A stretch of 64,000 nucleotides of DNA from positions 3,756,501 to 3,820,500 of the forward strand of contig NZ_JAUSZA010000001.1 of NCBI RefSeq assembly GCF_030817215.1, given 5' to 3'. Below the pieces are notes generated by a model. That model had not been told where the DNA came from, ran no database searches, and saw only the letters and a program-made list of their open reading frames with translations. A program made the translations under genes and the position numbers. The stretch comes from Paenibacillus sp. V4I3. GTDB taxonomy: Bacteria > Bacillota > Bacilli > Paenibacillales > NBRC-103111. Positions 26,736 through 35,772 of the stretch are shown here, piece by piece (within the stretch, counting starts at the first letter, position 1; every line of letters starts with the position of its first letter).

Positions 26736-26764
26736 TTGTTAAATTTTGTATGATATGCTATCAT
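26736..26764 (+). promoter_or_regulatory. Candidate sigma-A promoter for the endonuclease-like pseudogene
   Basis: TTGTTA (26736-26741), a 17-base spacer and TATCAT (26759-26764), in the AT-rich stretch following array B. A loosely paired CCGCT/AGCGG hairpin follows before the gene start. Confidence 0.35.
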
Positions 26765-26873
26765 TGAATAAAAATAATATCAAACGGTTGTGAAGCACAC
26801 GCCGCTTTTCTAGATCAGCATCAGCTGTTCGGAGGAGCGGTTTATTTATTTTCTGGAGGTGGGCTATACATTT

Positions 26874-27552
26874 ATGAATGAATTTGAAAGAGCACATGAA
26901 GCCTTTTTAGCTAAACAATTCGATGAGGGACGGGGAGCGTTTAAAGCGACTTAAAGAGGGTCATGGACATGCGGAGAAGTAGATTTGGTGGAACGCATTT
27001 GGACATTTTCAAGACTTGCATCCGGAATATGAGATCAAAGATTTTCGCGACGGTACGCGCTTTTTGGATTTCGCCTTTCTTCGCCACTCACTCAGACTAG
27101 CTATTGAAATTGATGGCTTTGGTCCTCATTTCACTGATATCAGTCGTTCCCAATTCTCAGACCAATTAATCCGACAAAACCACCTTATTTTAGATGGTTG
27201 GAAAATTTTTCGTTTCTCTTATGATGATGTAAAAAACCGACCTCGCATGTGTGAGCAATTAATCCAGCAATGCATTGGCAGACACTTTGGAGATGTATTT
27301 AACCACGTAATAGAGCTTAATTATATTGAAAAAGAAATCATTCGTTTTGCCCATGCATTAGGAAGAGCAATCAAACCTGCTGATGTTCAAAAACAATTTC
27401 AGTTCCGACAAAGAAAAGCACAAGAAACTCTTAAAGGAATGTATCAGAAATCACTCCTTGAACCTGCTGGAGAAGGTCATGCTCGTGTGCGATGCTATAG
27501 AGTAGCACAGCACGTGCTTTCAAGTTGGGAAGGTTTGGCGGGTTGGGACTGA
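26874..27552 (+). pseudogene. Decayed endonuclease-domain (DUF559-like) protein
   Basis: ATG 26874 starts MNEFERAHEAFLAKQFDE and then leaves frame near 26930, stopping at TAA. The continuing frame reads ERLKRLKEGHGHAEK, meets TAG at 26980, and resumes IWWNAFGHFQDLHPEYEIKD through to 27552. So there is one frameshift (two bases lost relative to the expected frame) and one in-frame stop. The rest shows a PD-(D/E)XK-like core: FLDFAFLRHSLRLAIEIDGFG, then RQNHLILDGWKIFRFSYDDV, as in DUF559/Vsr-like proteins. The C-terminal part (about 115-178) looks like a winged helix. The stretch from 27016 may still be expressed from TTG but has no ribosome site. Intact relatives are common in Paenibacillus, from memory only. 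Confidence 0.7.
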
Positions 27553-27580
27553 GAAGCCGATTTCCGGCCTTCAGACTCTA
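27548..27580 (+). repeat. Solitary fragment of the array repeat
   Basis: ACTGAGAAGCCGATTTCC followed by GGCCTTCAG and CTCTACTGA matches the CTGAGAAG...CTTCTCAG hairpin segment of array A with a few changes. It overlaps the pseudogene stop codon and lies in the same orientation as array A. Confidence 0.6.
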
Positions 27581-27663
27581 CTGATTCGTTCGTCTCTTTC
27601 GTCACCTTCGTCTTGCACTTATCTCTGGCGCATATTTTCTCACACTACATTTTTTTTCTTAAA

Positions 27664-27682
27664 ATTCCTTCACATGGGGAAT
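27664..27682 (+). promoter_or_regulatory. Dyad upstream of the amino-acid ABC operon
   Basis: ATTCC and GGAAT separated by nine bases, 45 bp before the binding-protein ATG. It could be an operator (CymR-like sites also contain GGAAT), but the match to any known consensus is weak. Confidence 0.25.
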
Positions 27683-27727
27683 AATACCTTTAACTCAAAA
27701 AGGGTTATTTCACAGGGGGTTATTAAA

Positions 27728-28510
27728 ATGAAAAAATTTCTTGCAACAACTGCAGTTACTGTAGTAATCCTGACTTCGATAGGCTGTAGTTCGACTAAAC
27801 CAAACGCAACACCGTCAGCATCCTCGCCGAGTAAGGCCGAAATTACGATTGGCACAGAAGGTACGTATGCACCTTTCACTTTTCATGATAAGGCTGGCAA
27901 GCTGACCGGGTTTGATGTCGAGACGGCAGAAGAGGTATGTAAACGGATTGGCATGACGCCGCGGTTTGTTGAAACCAAGTGGGATGGCATGATTGCGGGA
28001 CTCGATGCGAAGCGGTATGACATGGTGGCCAACGAAGTGGCTGTTCGCCCGGATCGTTTGGAAAAGTACGACATGTCGACGCCTTATATTGTTTCCCGCG
28101 CTGTTCTTGTGGTGCATGCCAATAATACGAATATCAAGACGTTGGATGACCTTAAAGGCAAGAAGGTTGGACAATCCCTCGATAGTAATTACCGGAAAAT
28201 TGCAGAAGAGCACGGAGCCGCAATTACCGCTGTGGAGGGTTTTAATCAAGCGATTGATCTACTGACTTCGGGCAGGATCGATGCGACGCTTAACGATAGT
28301 TTGTCCTTTTTGGATTTGAAAAAGCAGCGTCCTGAACTCCCGATCAAAACGGTTTATGAGGAGCCGTCAGCGACGAGCAACGCCTTTTTGTTCCGCAAGG
28401 GAAGTACGGATTTAGTTAGCAAAGTAAATAAAGCGATAGCAGACATGAAATCGGACGGTACATTGGTTCAAATTTCGCAAAAATGGTTCAATGCCGACGT
28501 AACGAAGTAA
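27728..28510 (+). CDS. Amino-acid (cystine-type) ABC transporter substrate-binding lipoprotein
   Basis: Extracellular solute-binding protein of family 3, 260 residues. ATG 27728 is preceded by AGGGGGT; 18 extra open codons upstream lack a site. Signal peptide with a lipobox at ILTSIGC (Cys20). The family core is GTEGTYAPFTFHDKAGKLTGFD, MIAGLDAKRYDMVANEVAVRPDR, then GQSLDSNYRKIAEE. Overall it resembles TcyA/FliY-type cystine binders, with TF at the aromatic ligand wall and R at the carboxylate site, but polar amino acids are equally possible. The permease follows 12 bp later, then the ATPase, forming a complete three-gene importer. Confidence 0.9.
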   Translation: MKKFLATTAVTVVILTSIGCSSTKPNATPSASSPSKAEITIGTEGTYAPFTFHDKAGKLTGFDVETAEEVCKRIGMTPRFVETKWDGMIAGLDAKRYDMVANEVAVRPDRLEKYDMSTPYIVSRAVLVVHANNTNIKTLDDLKGKKVGQSLDSNYRKIAEEHGAAITAVEGFNQAIDLLTSGRIDATLNDSLSFLDLKKQRPELPIKTVYEEPSATSNAFLFRKGSTDLVSKVNKAIADMKSDGTLVQISQKWFNADVTK

Positions 28511-28522
28511 GGACCTAGCCTA

Positions 28523-29203
28523 ATGACAAATGAACGTCTTGATCGAATCATAGGGATCCTGTCCGATTCCTTCTTTCCTATTATAAAGGCGGGGCTTACA
28601 TACACAGTTCCGCTTACTTTAATCACATTTGCACTAGGACTTAGCTTGGCATTCATCACGGCGCTTGCTCGCTTATCGGACTTTGCCATGCTCCGGGCGA
28701 TAGCGAGATTTTATGTTTGGGTTTTCCGCGGCACGCCATTACTTGTCCAGTTGTTTATTCTATTTTATGGTTTTCCGAGTTTGGGAATAACGCTGGATCC
28801 TTTTCCGACAGCCATTATCGGGTTTACGTTAAATAAAGGAGCGTACAGCTCCGAAATCATTCGCGCCGCGATATTGTCGATTCCAAAAGGCCAAAGTGAG
28901 GCAGCTTATTCGATCAATATGACGAAATGGCAGGCGATGAGGCGCATTATTTTACCCCAGGCCGTGCGAGTCGCTATTCCTCCATTAGGAAATTCCTTCA
29001 TAAGTTTAATCAAAGACACTTCATTGGCGGCCACGATTACGGTCACGGAAATGTTTCAGAAAGGGCAGCAGATTGCAGCTGTTACTTATGAGCCATTATG
29101 GCTTTATATCGAGGTGGCCTTCGTTTATTTAGTTTTCAGTACCGTTCTTTCCTATTTCCAATCCAAGCTTGAGATCCATTATGAACGAAACATTGCCAAG
29201 TAA
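28523..29203 (+). CDS. Amino-acid ABC transporter permease (TcyB-like)
   Basis: Membrane channel of the importer, 226 residues, usual size for the polar amino-acid family. It has about five membrane segments. The conserved entry [17 protein letters not shown] is near 72, the EAA-type loop [21 protein letters not shown] near 125, and [23 protein letters not shown] near 160, the last being very typical of cystine-type permeases. Overlapping translation signals (AAGGA nine bases before the ATG) couple it to the binding protein. Confidence 0.92.
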   Translation: MTNERLDRIIGILSDSFFPIIKAGLTYTVPLTLITFALGLSLAFITALARLSDFAMLRAIARFYVWVFRGTPLLVQLFILFYGFPSLGITLDPFPTAIIGFTLNKGAYSSEIIRAAILSIPKGQSEAAYSINMTKWQAMRRIILPQAVRVAIPPLGNSFISLIKDTSLAATITVTEMFQKGQQIAAVTYEPLWLYIEVAFVYLVFSTVLSYFQSKLEIHYERNIAK

Positions 29204-29214
29204 GGGGGCCCAGC

Positions 29215-29967
29215 ATGATTCGAATGGAAGGGATACATAAACATTTTCATGACCTCCACGTCTTGAACGATATTGATTTGGATGTTGAAAAAGGGAGCAC
29301 GACCGTCGTTATCGGACCTTCCGGTTCCGGCAAAACGACCCTATTAAGATGTCTGAAATTATTGGACTTTCCAGATCAGGGGACCCTCTCGATAGCCAAA
29401 GCGACAATGACATTTTCAGGTGAAGTCAAATTGAATAAGACTGACATCCGGTCCATCCGTAAACAAACCGGTATGGTGTTCCAGAACTATAACTTATTTC
29501 CCCATTTAACCGTTTTGCAAAATATTATGGAAGGCCCTGTTATTGTCCTTAAACAATCCTCGAAAACCGCGAAGGATAAGGCTTTATCCATCTTAGATAA
29601 GGTCGGACTTAGTGATCGTGCCGATCATTATCCACATCAACTGTCTGGTGGACAACAACAACGGGTAGGAATTGCCCGAGCAATGGCGATGAACCCAGAG
29701 GTACTATTATTCGATGAACCAACGTCTGCGCTTGACCCGGAATTGGTAGGCGAAGTGCTAAAGGTGATGAAGGATCTAGCTTTTGAAGGAATGACGATGG
29801 TCATTGTGACTCATGAAATGGGCTTCGCCAAAGAAGTGGCGGACCAAGTTGTCTTTATGGATCGAGGCGCGATTGTGGAGAGAGGAACGCCAACCGATAT
29901 TTTTGACGCTTCAACGAATGAGCGGACCTTGCAATTTTTGAGAAAAGTGAATCGGAAAACAGTTTAA
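29215..29967 (+). CDS. Amino-acid ABC transporter ATP-binding protein (TcyC/GlnQ-like)
   Basis: Cytoplasmic ATPase that powers the importer, 250 residues. Walker A is GPSGSGKTT (about 36), the Q-loop [18 protein letters not shown] (about 92), the signature [16 protein letters not shown] (about 140), Walker [17 protein letters not shown] (about 162) and the switch His [13 protein letters not shown] (about 197). All are intact. It starts 11 bp after the permease stop. No terminator hairpin is obvious before the next gene. Confidence 0.95.
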   Translation: MIRMEGIHKHFHDLHVLNDIDLDVEKGSTTVVIGPSGSGKTTLLRCLKLLDFPDQGTLSIAKATMTFSGEVKLNKTDIRSIRKQTGMVFQNYNLFPHLTVLQNIMEGPVIVLKQSSKTAKDKALSILDKVGLSDRADHYPHQLSGGQQQRVGIARAMAMNPEVLLFDEPTSALDPELVGEVLKVMKDLAFEGMTMVIVTHEMGFAKEVADQVVFMDRGAIVERGTPTDIFDASTNERTLQFLRKVNRKTV

Positions 29968-30124
29968 GAAGCCTTTTGGACTGATATCCCCAAATAGAGA
30001 AAGGCATGCTTTAAAAGAAAGGATGGAAGGAAAAAGAAGGAAAATGAAGTTTTCTGTCGAATGCTATATCCAGTCAACTTAGAGACAGTTATAGGGTTGT
30101 TGTGAGTATAGAGGAGTCGTTTAT

Positions 30125-31765
30125 ATGATAAATCCTGCGAATAAATTACTTGATGTTAAGACACTCCTAAGCATGATGGATAATATGGAAGACTCGATTT
30201 ACATCATGAGTGTTGATGGATCGGATATCAAATACTTTTATGTAAATCATGCCGCTACAAAATTCAGTGGAATTACAATGGATGCTGTCGGTCTATCGTT
30301 TTTTGATATAAACACAAGCCAGATGGCGAACTATTTACATAAGAAATATACGAGAGTGGTTACCGAACGACGAACCATTAAGTATGAGGATGGCGTTGTT
30401 CTACCCAATGGTATGTTAAGCGGAGAAAGTATACTTACGCCTATTTTCAATGAAAGCGGTGACATGGAGTTCATCGTCACCGTTACTCGAGATATTACCG
30501 AGCGTAAAAAACACGAAAATTTGCTTTATCATTATGCCTATCATGACGATCTTAGTAAGCTTTATAATCGAAGATTCTTGCTTGAGCATGTGCACAATCC
30601 ATCGATCATTTATTTACTTGATCTGGACTATTTCAAAAACATTAATGATATTTTCGGACATGATGTAGGTGATACCGTACTCGTAGAGGTCGCAAATCGT
30701 CTTGTTGAGAAATTTGGTGCGGATTATATACTTGTACGATTAGGTGGAGATGAATTTGTCGTCGTAGCAATGGGTGCACTTGGACAAGCTGAGGAAACTG
30801 CCGACCAAATTAGTCAACTTTTTGTGGCTCCCTTTACGGTAAATGATCATCCAATGAAGTTAAGCGTAAGTATTGGTGTGGCTCAAAGTGTGAATAGTGA
30901 AACCATTCAAACGCTTTTAAAACAAGCGGATATTGCCTTGTATAAAGCCAAAGGGGCGGGAAGAAAAAGATTTCATATCTTCGAAGCTTCATCTAAATAC
31001 GACCATGTTGAGAATTTCATTCATGAGCTTGCACTCTCAGTAGCGGTTGAGAAAGAAGAATTGCATTTGCATTATCAGCTTATTTATAATCCGGTTCGGG
31101 AGGAAGTCATTGGAGCCGAGGCTCTACTTAGATGGAACTCTGCCAACATGGGAATGATCCAACCCAATGACTTTATTCCGGTTGCCGAGGAAACGGGATT
31201 GATAATTCCGATTGGATACTGGGTCATCCGGCAAGCTTGTAAGGATTGGCATCTTTTAAAAGCAGAATATGGTCCACTATTTAAAATTTCCGTCAACATT
31301 TCGAGGATTCAATTAAATGAACAACTTTTCGTTGATCAAATGCTTCAAATATTGGAAGATGAGCATGTGGACCCACGTGTAATGGAATTAGAAATAACGG
31401 AAAGCACGACGATTCACTCGATGGAAGATGTCCAACAAACGTTGCGTAGATTGCGTGCTGAAGGATTTACCATTGCTTTAGATGATTTCGGAACCGGCTA
31501 TTCCTCGTTAAGCATGTTAACCTTACTTCCTATAGATAAGTTGAAGATTGACAGGTCTTTCATTTGCGAAATGAATGTGTCTCTAATTTCAGCCATTTTA
31601 GCCATGGCCAATGCACTGAAACTGCAAGTAATCGCAGAGGGCATCGAGACGTATGAACAATATAGGATGTTAAAGGAAATGAATTGTTGGGGAGTACAAG
31701 GTTACTATATCAACAAGCCAGCCGAGTATGCCTTATTACCCAAACAGGTGGTTGTTAGAAAGTAG
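30125..31765 (+). CDS. PAS-GGDEF-EAL cyclic-di-GMP signalling protein
   Basis: Makes and/or degrades cyclic di-GMP, 546 residues, without predicted membrane segments. The PAS sensor covers about 12-132 (ending VTVTRDITERKKHE). The GGDEF domain has an intact RLGGDEF (GGDEF at residues 207-211). No RxxD inhibitory site precedes it, since FGAD stands there. The EAL domain begins with GAEALLRW (EAL at 332-334) and keeps ELEITEST, DDFGTGYSS and KIDRSFI, so phosphodiesterase activity is plausible. GAGGAG lies eight bases before ATG. It is transcribed alone, with a terminator at 31772. Such proteins often control exopolysaccharide or motility, and the large polysaccharide locus begins 4 kb downstream. 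Confidence 0.93.
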   Translation: MINPANKLLDVKTLLSMMDNMEDSIYIMSVDGSDIKYFYVNHAATKFSGITMDAVGLSFFDINTSQMANYLHKKYTRVVTERRTIKYEDGVVLPNGMLSGESILTPIFNESGDMEFIVTVTRDITERKKHENLLYHYAYHDDLSKLYNRRFLLEHVHNPSIIYLLDLDYFKNINDIFGHDVGDTVLVEVANRLVEKFGADYILVRLGGDEFVVVAMGALGQAEETADQISQLFVAPFTVNDHPMKLSVSIGVAQSVNSETIQTLLKQADIALYKAKGAGRKRFHIFEASSKYDHVENFIHELALSVAVEKEELHLHYQLIYNPVREEVIGAEALLRWNSANMGMIQPNDFIPVAEETGLIIPIGYWVIRQACKDWHLLKAEYGPLFKISVNISRIQLNEQLFVDQMLQILEDEHVDPRVMELEITESTTIHSMEDVQQTLRRLRAEGFTIALDDFGTGYSSLSMLTLLPIDKLKIDRSFICEMNVSLISAILAMANALKLQVIAEGIETYEQYRMLKEMNCWGVQGYYINKPAEYALLPKQVVVRK

Positions 31766-31771
31766 ATGCGA

Positions 31772-31814
31772 GGTCAACGTCCAGTGTGCATGCTGATGAC
31801 GTTGATCTTTTTTT
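31772..31814 (+). terminator. Rho-independent terminator
   Basis: GGTCAACGTC (31772-31781) pairs over ten positions with GACGTTGATC (31798-31807), followed by seven T. Confidence 0.85.
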
Positions 31815-31912
31815 GTTTTACATGAGGAGCGTTCACACGAACTAGTTGATTAAACAGCCATAATATACCCAAGCCTACATAAAGAAAGTCCATATACAAA
31901 CCTTGTTGTATC

Positions 31913-32206
31913 TTGTATCTTGTTAAAATTGACACATCGCATCGTACAAGGAATTTGGGATTTGTGGTGGGGCCAATATTTGGCGTTTTTAATGGGTTTT
32001 CATTTTCAATATGTCAGTATAACAGCTTTGGTTTTAATAGTTTTGCTTTATCCATCGGCGCTATGATTGGCAATGTGGGCGGGGGTTATTTGTATGACTT
32101 GGGGAGCATGCTCGGTTGGTGCGCTCTACCTTGGTTTAGCTTCTTCATCGTTGGGCTAGTTAATATTTGCTTTATGCTCAAAGAGCAAAGGACTCCTTCA
32201 AAATGA
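31913..32206 (+). pseudogene. Remnant of an MFS transporter C-terminus
   Basis: A 97-residue frame opened only by TTG and without a ribosome site. LGFVVGPIFGVFNGF resembles a mid-protein MFS helix, and ALSIGAMIGNVGGGYLYDLGSMLGWCALPWFSFFIVGLVNICFML resembles the last two helices of a sugar or drug efflux MFS protein. The N-terminal two thirds are absent. It is probably a deletion relic. The 31815-31912 stretch before it shows nothing. Confidence 0.45.
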
Positions 32207-32317
32207 AAGCCTTTTTTTGACCATATAATCCATGGATATGCTCATCCTATGCATTCTACCTCAGCAAAAATCATGCTATCCTGATTGCATATGACACGAA
32301 GGAGGCAAGTATTTGAA

Positions 32318-33382
32318 ATGAGCATAAACAAATTGAAAATTGGTGTAATCGGAGCAGGCTCGATATCTGATATGCACTTTGAGTCCTATGTTAAGCAAGC
32401 AGACGCAGAATTGGTTGCCGTATGTGATTTGAATCGTCAAAGAGCGGAGGATAAAGCCGCCAAGTATAATGTTGAGCATATTTACACAGATTATCGGGAG
32501 CTTCTGGCCAATCCAGAGGTGGAAGCTGTAAGTATTTGTACATGGAATAATACACATGCTGAGATTAGCATTGCAGCTTTGCGTGCTGGCAAGCATGTTC
32601 TTGTAGAGAAACCACTTTGCAAAACCGTGGAAGAGGCTGAGCGCATTCAAGACGCCGTTCGTGAAACAGGGAAAATTCTGCAGGTCGGTTTTGTACGCAG
32701 ATATGATACCAATGCACAGCTCGTTAAGCGCTTTATCGATAATGGCGATTTGGGAGAATTGTACTATGCCAAAGCTTCGTGTCTTCGTCGATTAGGTAAT
32801 CCAGGGGGCTGGTTTGCTGACTCGGAACGATCTGGCGGAGGACCTTTAATTGATATTGGTGTACATGTGATTGACTTATGCTGGTATTTAATGGGGAGAC
32901 CTAAACCTGTTTCGGTCAGTGGTCATACGTATAACAAGCTCGGGAATCGGGCAAATGTACGCAATCTTTCCTTTTACAAAGCAGCCGATTATAATGTGGA
33001 TTTGAATACCGTTGAAGATATGGCCAATGCCTTAATTCGGTTTGAAAATGGGGCTTCCCTCATGGTTGATGTTAGCTTTACCCTTCATGCCAAAAAGGAT
33101 GAAATCGCGGTCAAGCTGTACGGAGATAAGGGCGGAGTGGAATTGGAGCCGGAGCTTGTTCTCGTCACGGAAATGCTGGATACCATTTTAAATGTAACGC
33201 CGCAGACAGATAGCAAATCTATTAACATAACAGAAGCTTTTAATCAGGAGATCAGTCATTTTCTAAGCTGTTGTCGAACTGGGAATTCACCGATTAGTCC
33301 TGTTGAAGATGGACTTACTATGATGAAAATCCTTTGTGGTATTTATGAATCAGCTGCCAAAGGCCAGGAAATCAGATTATAG
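32318..33382 (+). CDS. Gfo/Idh/MocA-family oxidoreductase
   Basis: NAD(P)-dependent sugar or cyclitol oxidoreductase, 354 residues. ATG 32318 is about 12 bases from AAGGAGG; earlier in-frame ATGs precede that site. The Rossmann motif KIGVIGAGSISDMH is at the N-terminus, VEKPLCKT near 95, and the substrate region RSGGGPLIDIGVHVIDLCWYLM near 170 with the usual Asp and His pair. It forms an apparent three-gene unit with two sugar isomerase/epimerase-like TIM barrels, a set seen in inositol or keto-glycoside catabolism. Which substrate applies here is not determinable. Confidence 0.9.
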   Translation: MSINKLKIGVIGAGSISDMHFESYVKQADAELVAVCDLNRQRAEDKAAKYNVEHIYTDYRELLANPEVEAVSICTWNNTHAEISIAALRAGKHVLVEKPLCKTVEEAERIQDAVRETGKILQVGFVRRYDTNAQLVKRFIDNGDLGELYYAKASCLRRLGNPGGWFADSERSGGGPLIDIGVHVIDLCWYLMGRPKPVSVSGHTYNKLGNRANVRNLSFYKAADYNVDLNTVEDMANALIRFENGASLMVDVSFTLHAKKDEIAVKLYGDKGGVELEPELVLVTEMLDTILNVTPQTDSKSINITEAFNQEISHFLSCCRTGNSPISPVEDGLTMMKILCGIYESAAKGQEIRL

Positions 33383-33411
33383 CAACTAGGGATAGATAGG
33401 GAGGAACGGAT

Positions 33412-34272
33412 ATGAAAGTTGGCGTTAGTACGTATAGTTTATTTCAAGCTCTGAAGTCTGGAGAAATGGACATTATTGGTGTTATTGACTGGATTGTCGA
33501 TCAGGGTGGCGAACATGTTGAGATTGTGCCCCTTGGCTATGAATTAACTGGTAATTTGGAGCTTGCAGATGAGATTCGAGTTAAGGCGCAGTCACGCGGC
33601 ATCGAAATATCTAATTATGCGATTGGAGCAAACTTTCTAACTGATTCTCAAGAGGCCTATGAACAGGAAATTAAACGGGTCAAAGGGGAAGTCGATATTG
33701 CTGCAAGGCTTGGTGTACAAAGAATGCGCCATGATGTCGCACAAAGTGAGGATCGTTCTATTGCGAACTTTAACAAAGAACTTGAACGTATGGCGGAGGC
33801 CTGTCGGCAAATTGCTGACTATGCTTCGCAATATGGCATCATAACGAGCGTTGAGAATCACGGATACTTTGTGCAGCATAGTGACCGCGTTCAAACGTTA
33901 ATTCAAGCCGTAGACCGTGCCAATTTCCGCACAACGTTAGATGTAGGCAATTTCATGTGTGTAGATGAAGATCCTGTTGCTGCGGTGAAAAATAATCTGC
34001 CTTTCGCTTCGATGGTCCATGTGAAAGATTTTTACCTTCGTCCTTCATATCAAAATCCAGGCAAGGGTTGGTTTCAGACCCTGCAAGGCAATCATTTGCG
34101 CGGCGCTATTGTGGGTAATGGTGATATTGATATGAAAGAAGTATTGCGCGTTATTAAAAGCTCCGGCTATGACGGATTCATTTCCTTGGAATTCGAAGGT
34201 ATGGAGGAATGCAAAATGGGTACGATGATTGGATTGCAAAATATTAGAAGGTTATGGGAAGATGTGGAATAG
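33412..34272 (+). CDS. Sugar phosphate isomerase/epimerase (xylose-isomerase-like TIM barrel)
   Basis: AP-endonuclease-2/xylose-isomerase-like TIM barrel, 286 residues. Likely metal ligands are the Glu of IITSVENHGYFVQ (about 146), the Asp of RTTLDVGNFMCVDED (about 178), the His of SMVHVKDFYLRP (about 204) and the terminal Glu of GFISLEFEGMEE (about 263). In Gfo/Idh clusters such proteins usually isomerise or dehydrate the keto-sugar produced by the oxidoreductase. It starts 29 bp after the oxidoreductase with GGGAGGA upstream. Confidence 0.88.
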   Translation: MKVGVSTYSLFQALKSGEMDIIGVIDWIVDQGGEHVEIVPLGYELTGNLELADEIRVKAQSRGIEISNYAIGANFLTDSQEAYEQEIKRVKGEVDIAARLGVQRMRHDVAQSEDRSIANFNKELERMAEACRQIADYASQYGIITSVENHGYFVQHSDRVQTLIQAVDRANFRTTLDVGNFMCVDEDPVAAVKNNLPFASMVHVKDFYLRPSYQNPGKGWFQTLQGNHLRGAIVGNGDIDMKEVLRVIKSSGYDGFISLEFEGMEECKMGTMIGLQNIRRLWEDVE

Positions 34273-34312
34273 GCAATATAATTCAGCGATACGAAAGGTG
34301 TGTTGATGACAT

Positions 34313-35182
34313 ATGGGGAATCCGATTGGCATTATGGTTGACAGTCTGCGTCTAGGCTTGCGCGATGGTTTGAAGAAAGCCAAAGAGCTCGGTGCAGACG
34401 GAGTACAAATATATGCAGTTTCAGGTGAGATGGACCCAGCGAACTTATCACCTCAAGCGCGTAAGGAATTAAAAGCTTACATCGAGTCATTGGGGCTTAG
34501 CATCTCTGCTTTGTGTGGGGATTTAGGCGGTCATGGCTTCCAAGATCAGTCGGTGAATGCAGACAAAATTGAAAAATCAAAGCGTATTCTCGACCTTGCG
34601 GTTGAGCTGGGAACAAAGGTCGTAACCACTCACATCGGTGTCGTGCCTGAGCAGGCCAATGGCCCTATCTATGAAACGATGCTGCATGCGTGTGAGGAAT
34701 TAGGCGTGTATGCAAGCAGCTTAGGTGCTTATTTTGCCGTGGAAACTGGTCCGGAAATAGCCGCTCATTTGAAAAGCTTTCTAGATGCGTTGTCCACCAA
34801 AGGCGTTTCGGTTAACTTTGATCCGGCGAATATGGTGATGGTGACTGGCGATGATCCTGTTCAAGGGGTTATCACGTTGAAGGATTATATTGTCCACACG
34901 CATGTGAAGGACGGTATCCGGCTGCGCCAGGCAGACCCTCGTGAAGTCTACGGTTCACTCGGTTATCAACCGATGAGTCACGAGCTTATCGCCGAGGCAG
35001 CGACATCAGGACCTTACTATCGAGAGCTTGCTCTAGGTGAAGGTCATGTCGATTTCGAGCGATACTTTCAGGCGCTTCGTGACATTGGTTATACGGGCTA
35101 TTTGACCATTGAGCGTGAAGTTGGGGAGAAGCCTGAGGTAGACATTGCGAACGCGATTGCGTTTATTCGGAAATATCAGTAA
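34313..35182 (+). CDS. Sugar phosphate isomerase/epimerase (TIM barrel)
   Basis: Second TIM barrel of the unit, 289 residues. Typical pieces are LGADGVQIYAVSGEMDPANLS near 23, VVTTHIGVVPE near 103, AVETGPEIAAHLKSFLD near 140, VSVNFDPANMVMVTGDD near 163, YIVHTHVKDG near 194 and YTGYLTIEREVGE near 263, giving the Glu-Asp-His-Glu metal set. The sequence differs clearly from the preceding barrel, so the two probably do different steps. AAAGGTGTG lies upstream of the ATG. The operon ends in a strong terminator at 35241. Confidence 0.88.
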   Translation: MGNPIGIMVDSLRLGLRDGLKKAKELGADGVQIYAVSGEMDPANLSPQARKELKAYIESLGLSISALCGDLGGHGFQDQSVNADKIEKSKRILDLAVELGTKVVTTHIGVVPEQANGPIYETMLHACEELGVYASSLGAYFAVETGPEIAAHLKSFLDALSTKGVSVNFDPANMVMVTGDDPVQGVITLKDYIVHTHVKDGIRLRQADPREVYGSLGYQPMSHELIAEAATSGPYYRELALGEGHVDFERYFQALRDIGYTGYLTIEREVGEKPEVDIANAIAFIRKYQ

Positions 35183-35240
35183 ATGATGGAGAATCTTCAG
35201 AGGATTATCAGAACATCATCAGAACATCATCAGAAATGAC

Positions 35241-35272
35241 AAGAACTCGCAATTTTGCGGGTTCTTTTTTTA
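35241..35272 (+). terminator. Strong rho-independent terminator
   Basis: AAGAACTCGC (35241-35250) pairs with GCGGGTTCTT (35257-35266), one G-U, loop AATTTT, then a run of T. Just upstream (35205-35238) CATCATCAGAA is repeated with a 12-base period. Confidence 0.9.
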
Positions 35273-35282
35273 TATGGTCAGG

Positions 35283-35441
35283 TTGAGTGGTCGAAAATAG
35301 ACCGCTCAAGGTCGAAGCGGGGGAGAAAGTGCTCTGAGAGGTCAGCAGCAAGTGACGCGAACAAAAGCCAGCTCGCGACCTGAATGGTCGAAAATAGACC
35401 GCTCAGTGTCGAAGCGGGGGGGGGAAGTGCTCTGAGAGGTC
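35283..35441 (+). repeat. Direct repeat pair with hairpins, period 97 bp
   Basis: Two copies of about 57 bp start TGGTCGAAAATAGACCGCTC at 35288 and 35385 and run through GTCGAAGCGGGGG to GTGCTCTGAGAGGTC. The first copy extends to a ten-pair hairpin TTGAGTGGTC (35283-35292) / GACCGCTCAA (35300-35309) with loop GAAAATA. The second copy has a run of nine G. The loop resembles the GAAAAT of array B hairpins. The rest of the gap to 35679 is AT-rich without recognisable genes. Confidence 0.85.
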
Positions 35442-35679
35442 CGAAAAGGACCCAAAACGACCTAAAAAGCGTTAATAAATGAAAATTCCGCAGGAAATTC
35501 ATGGTACAAAAGGATGAATTTTTTTATAGCAATGAAATCCTTTTCAGTTTTTTATTCGTCAAATGGTTAGGTCTATGTAATCAAAACATCTAGACCTTTA
35601 CTCCTGAAAATTGCTATTTTCCATTTAATGAGACACAAAACTACAATTAATACGAAGTATATAGTCATATACAGGCCTT

Positions 35680-35707
35680 TTGACTGTAAAAATTTAACTG
35701 TTATGAT
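35680..35707 (+). promoter_or_regulatory. Sigma-A promoter of the DegS-like kinase gene
   Basis: TTGACT (35680-35685), a 16-base spacer and TATGAT (35702-35707), 65 bp before the chosen start codon. Confidence 0.55.
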
Positions 35708-35772
35708 AAAGGTAAACTTGGGTATTGTTTAAGGAACCAAATACAAATATCGGTTAAAGGATGATTACACAA

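Noticed and set aside
26780..26860. Leader hairpin CCGCT...AGCGG before the endonuclease-like pseudogene as a riboswitch or attenuator
   Set aside because: The pairing is short with a long loop, and no known riboswitch core could be recognised.
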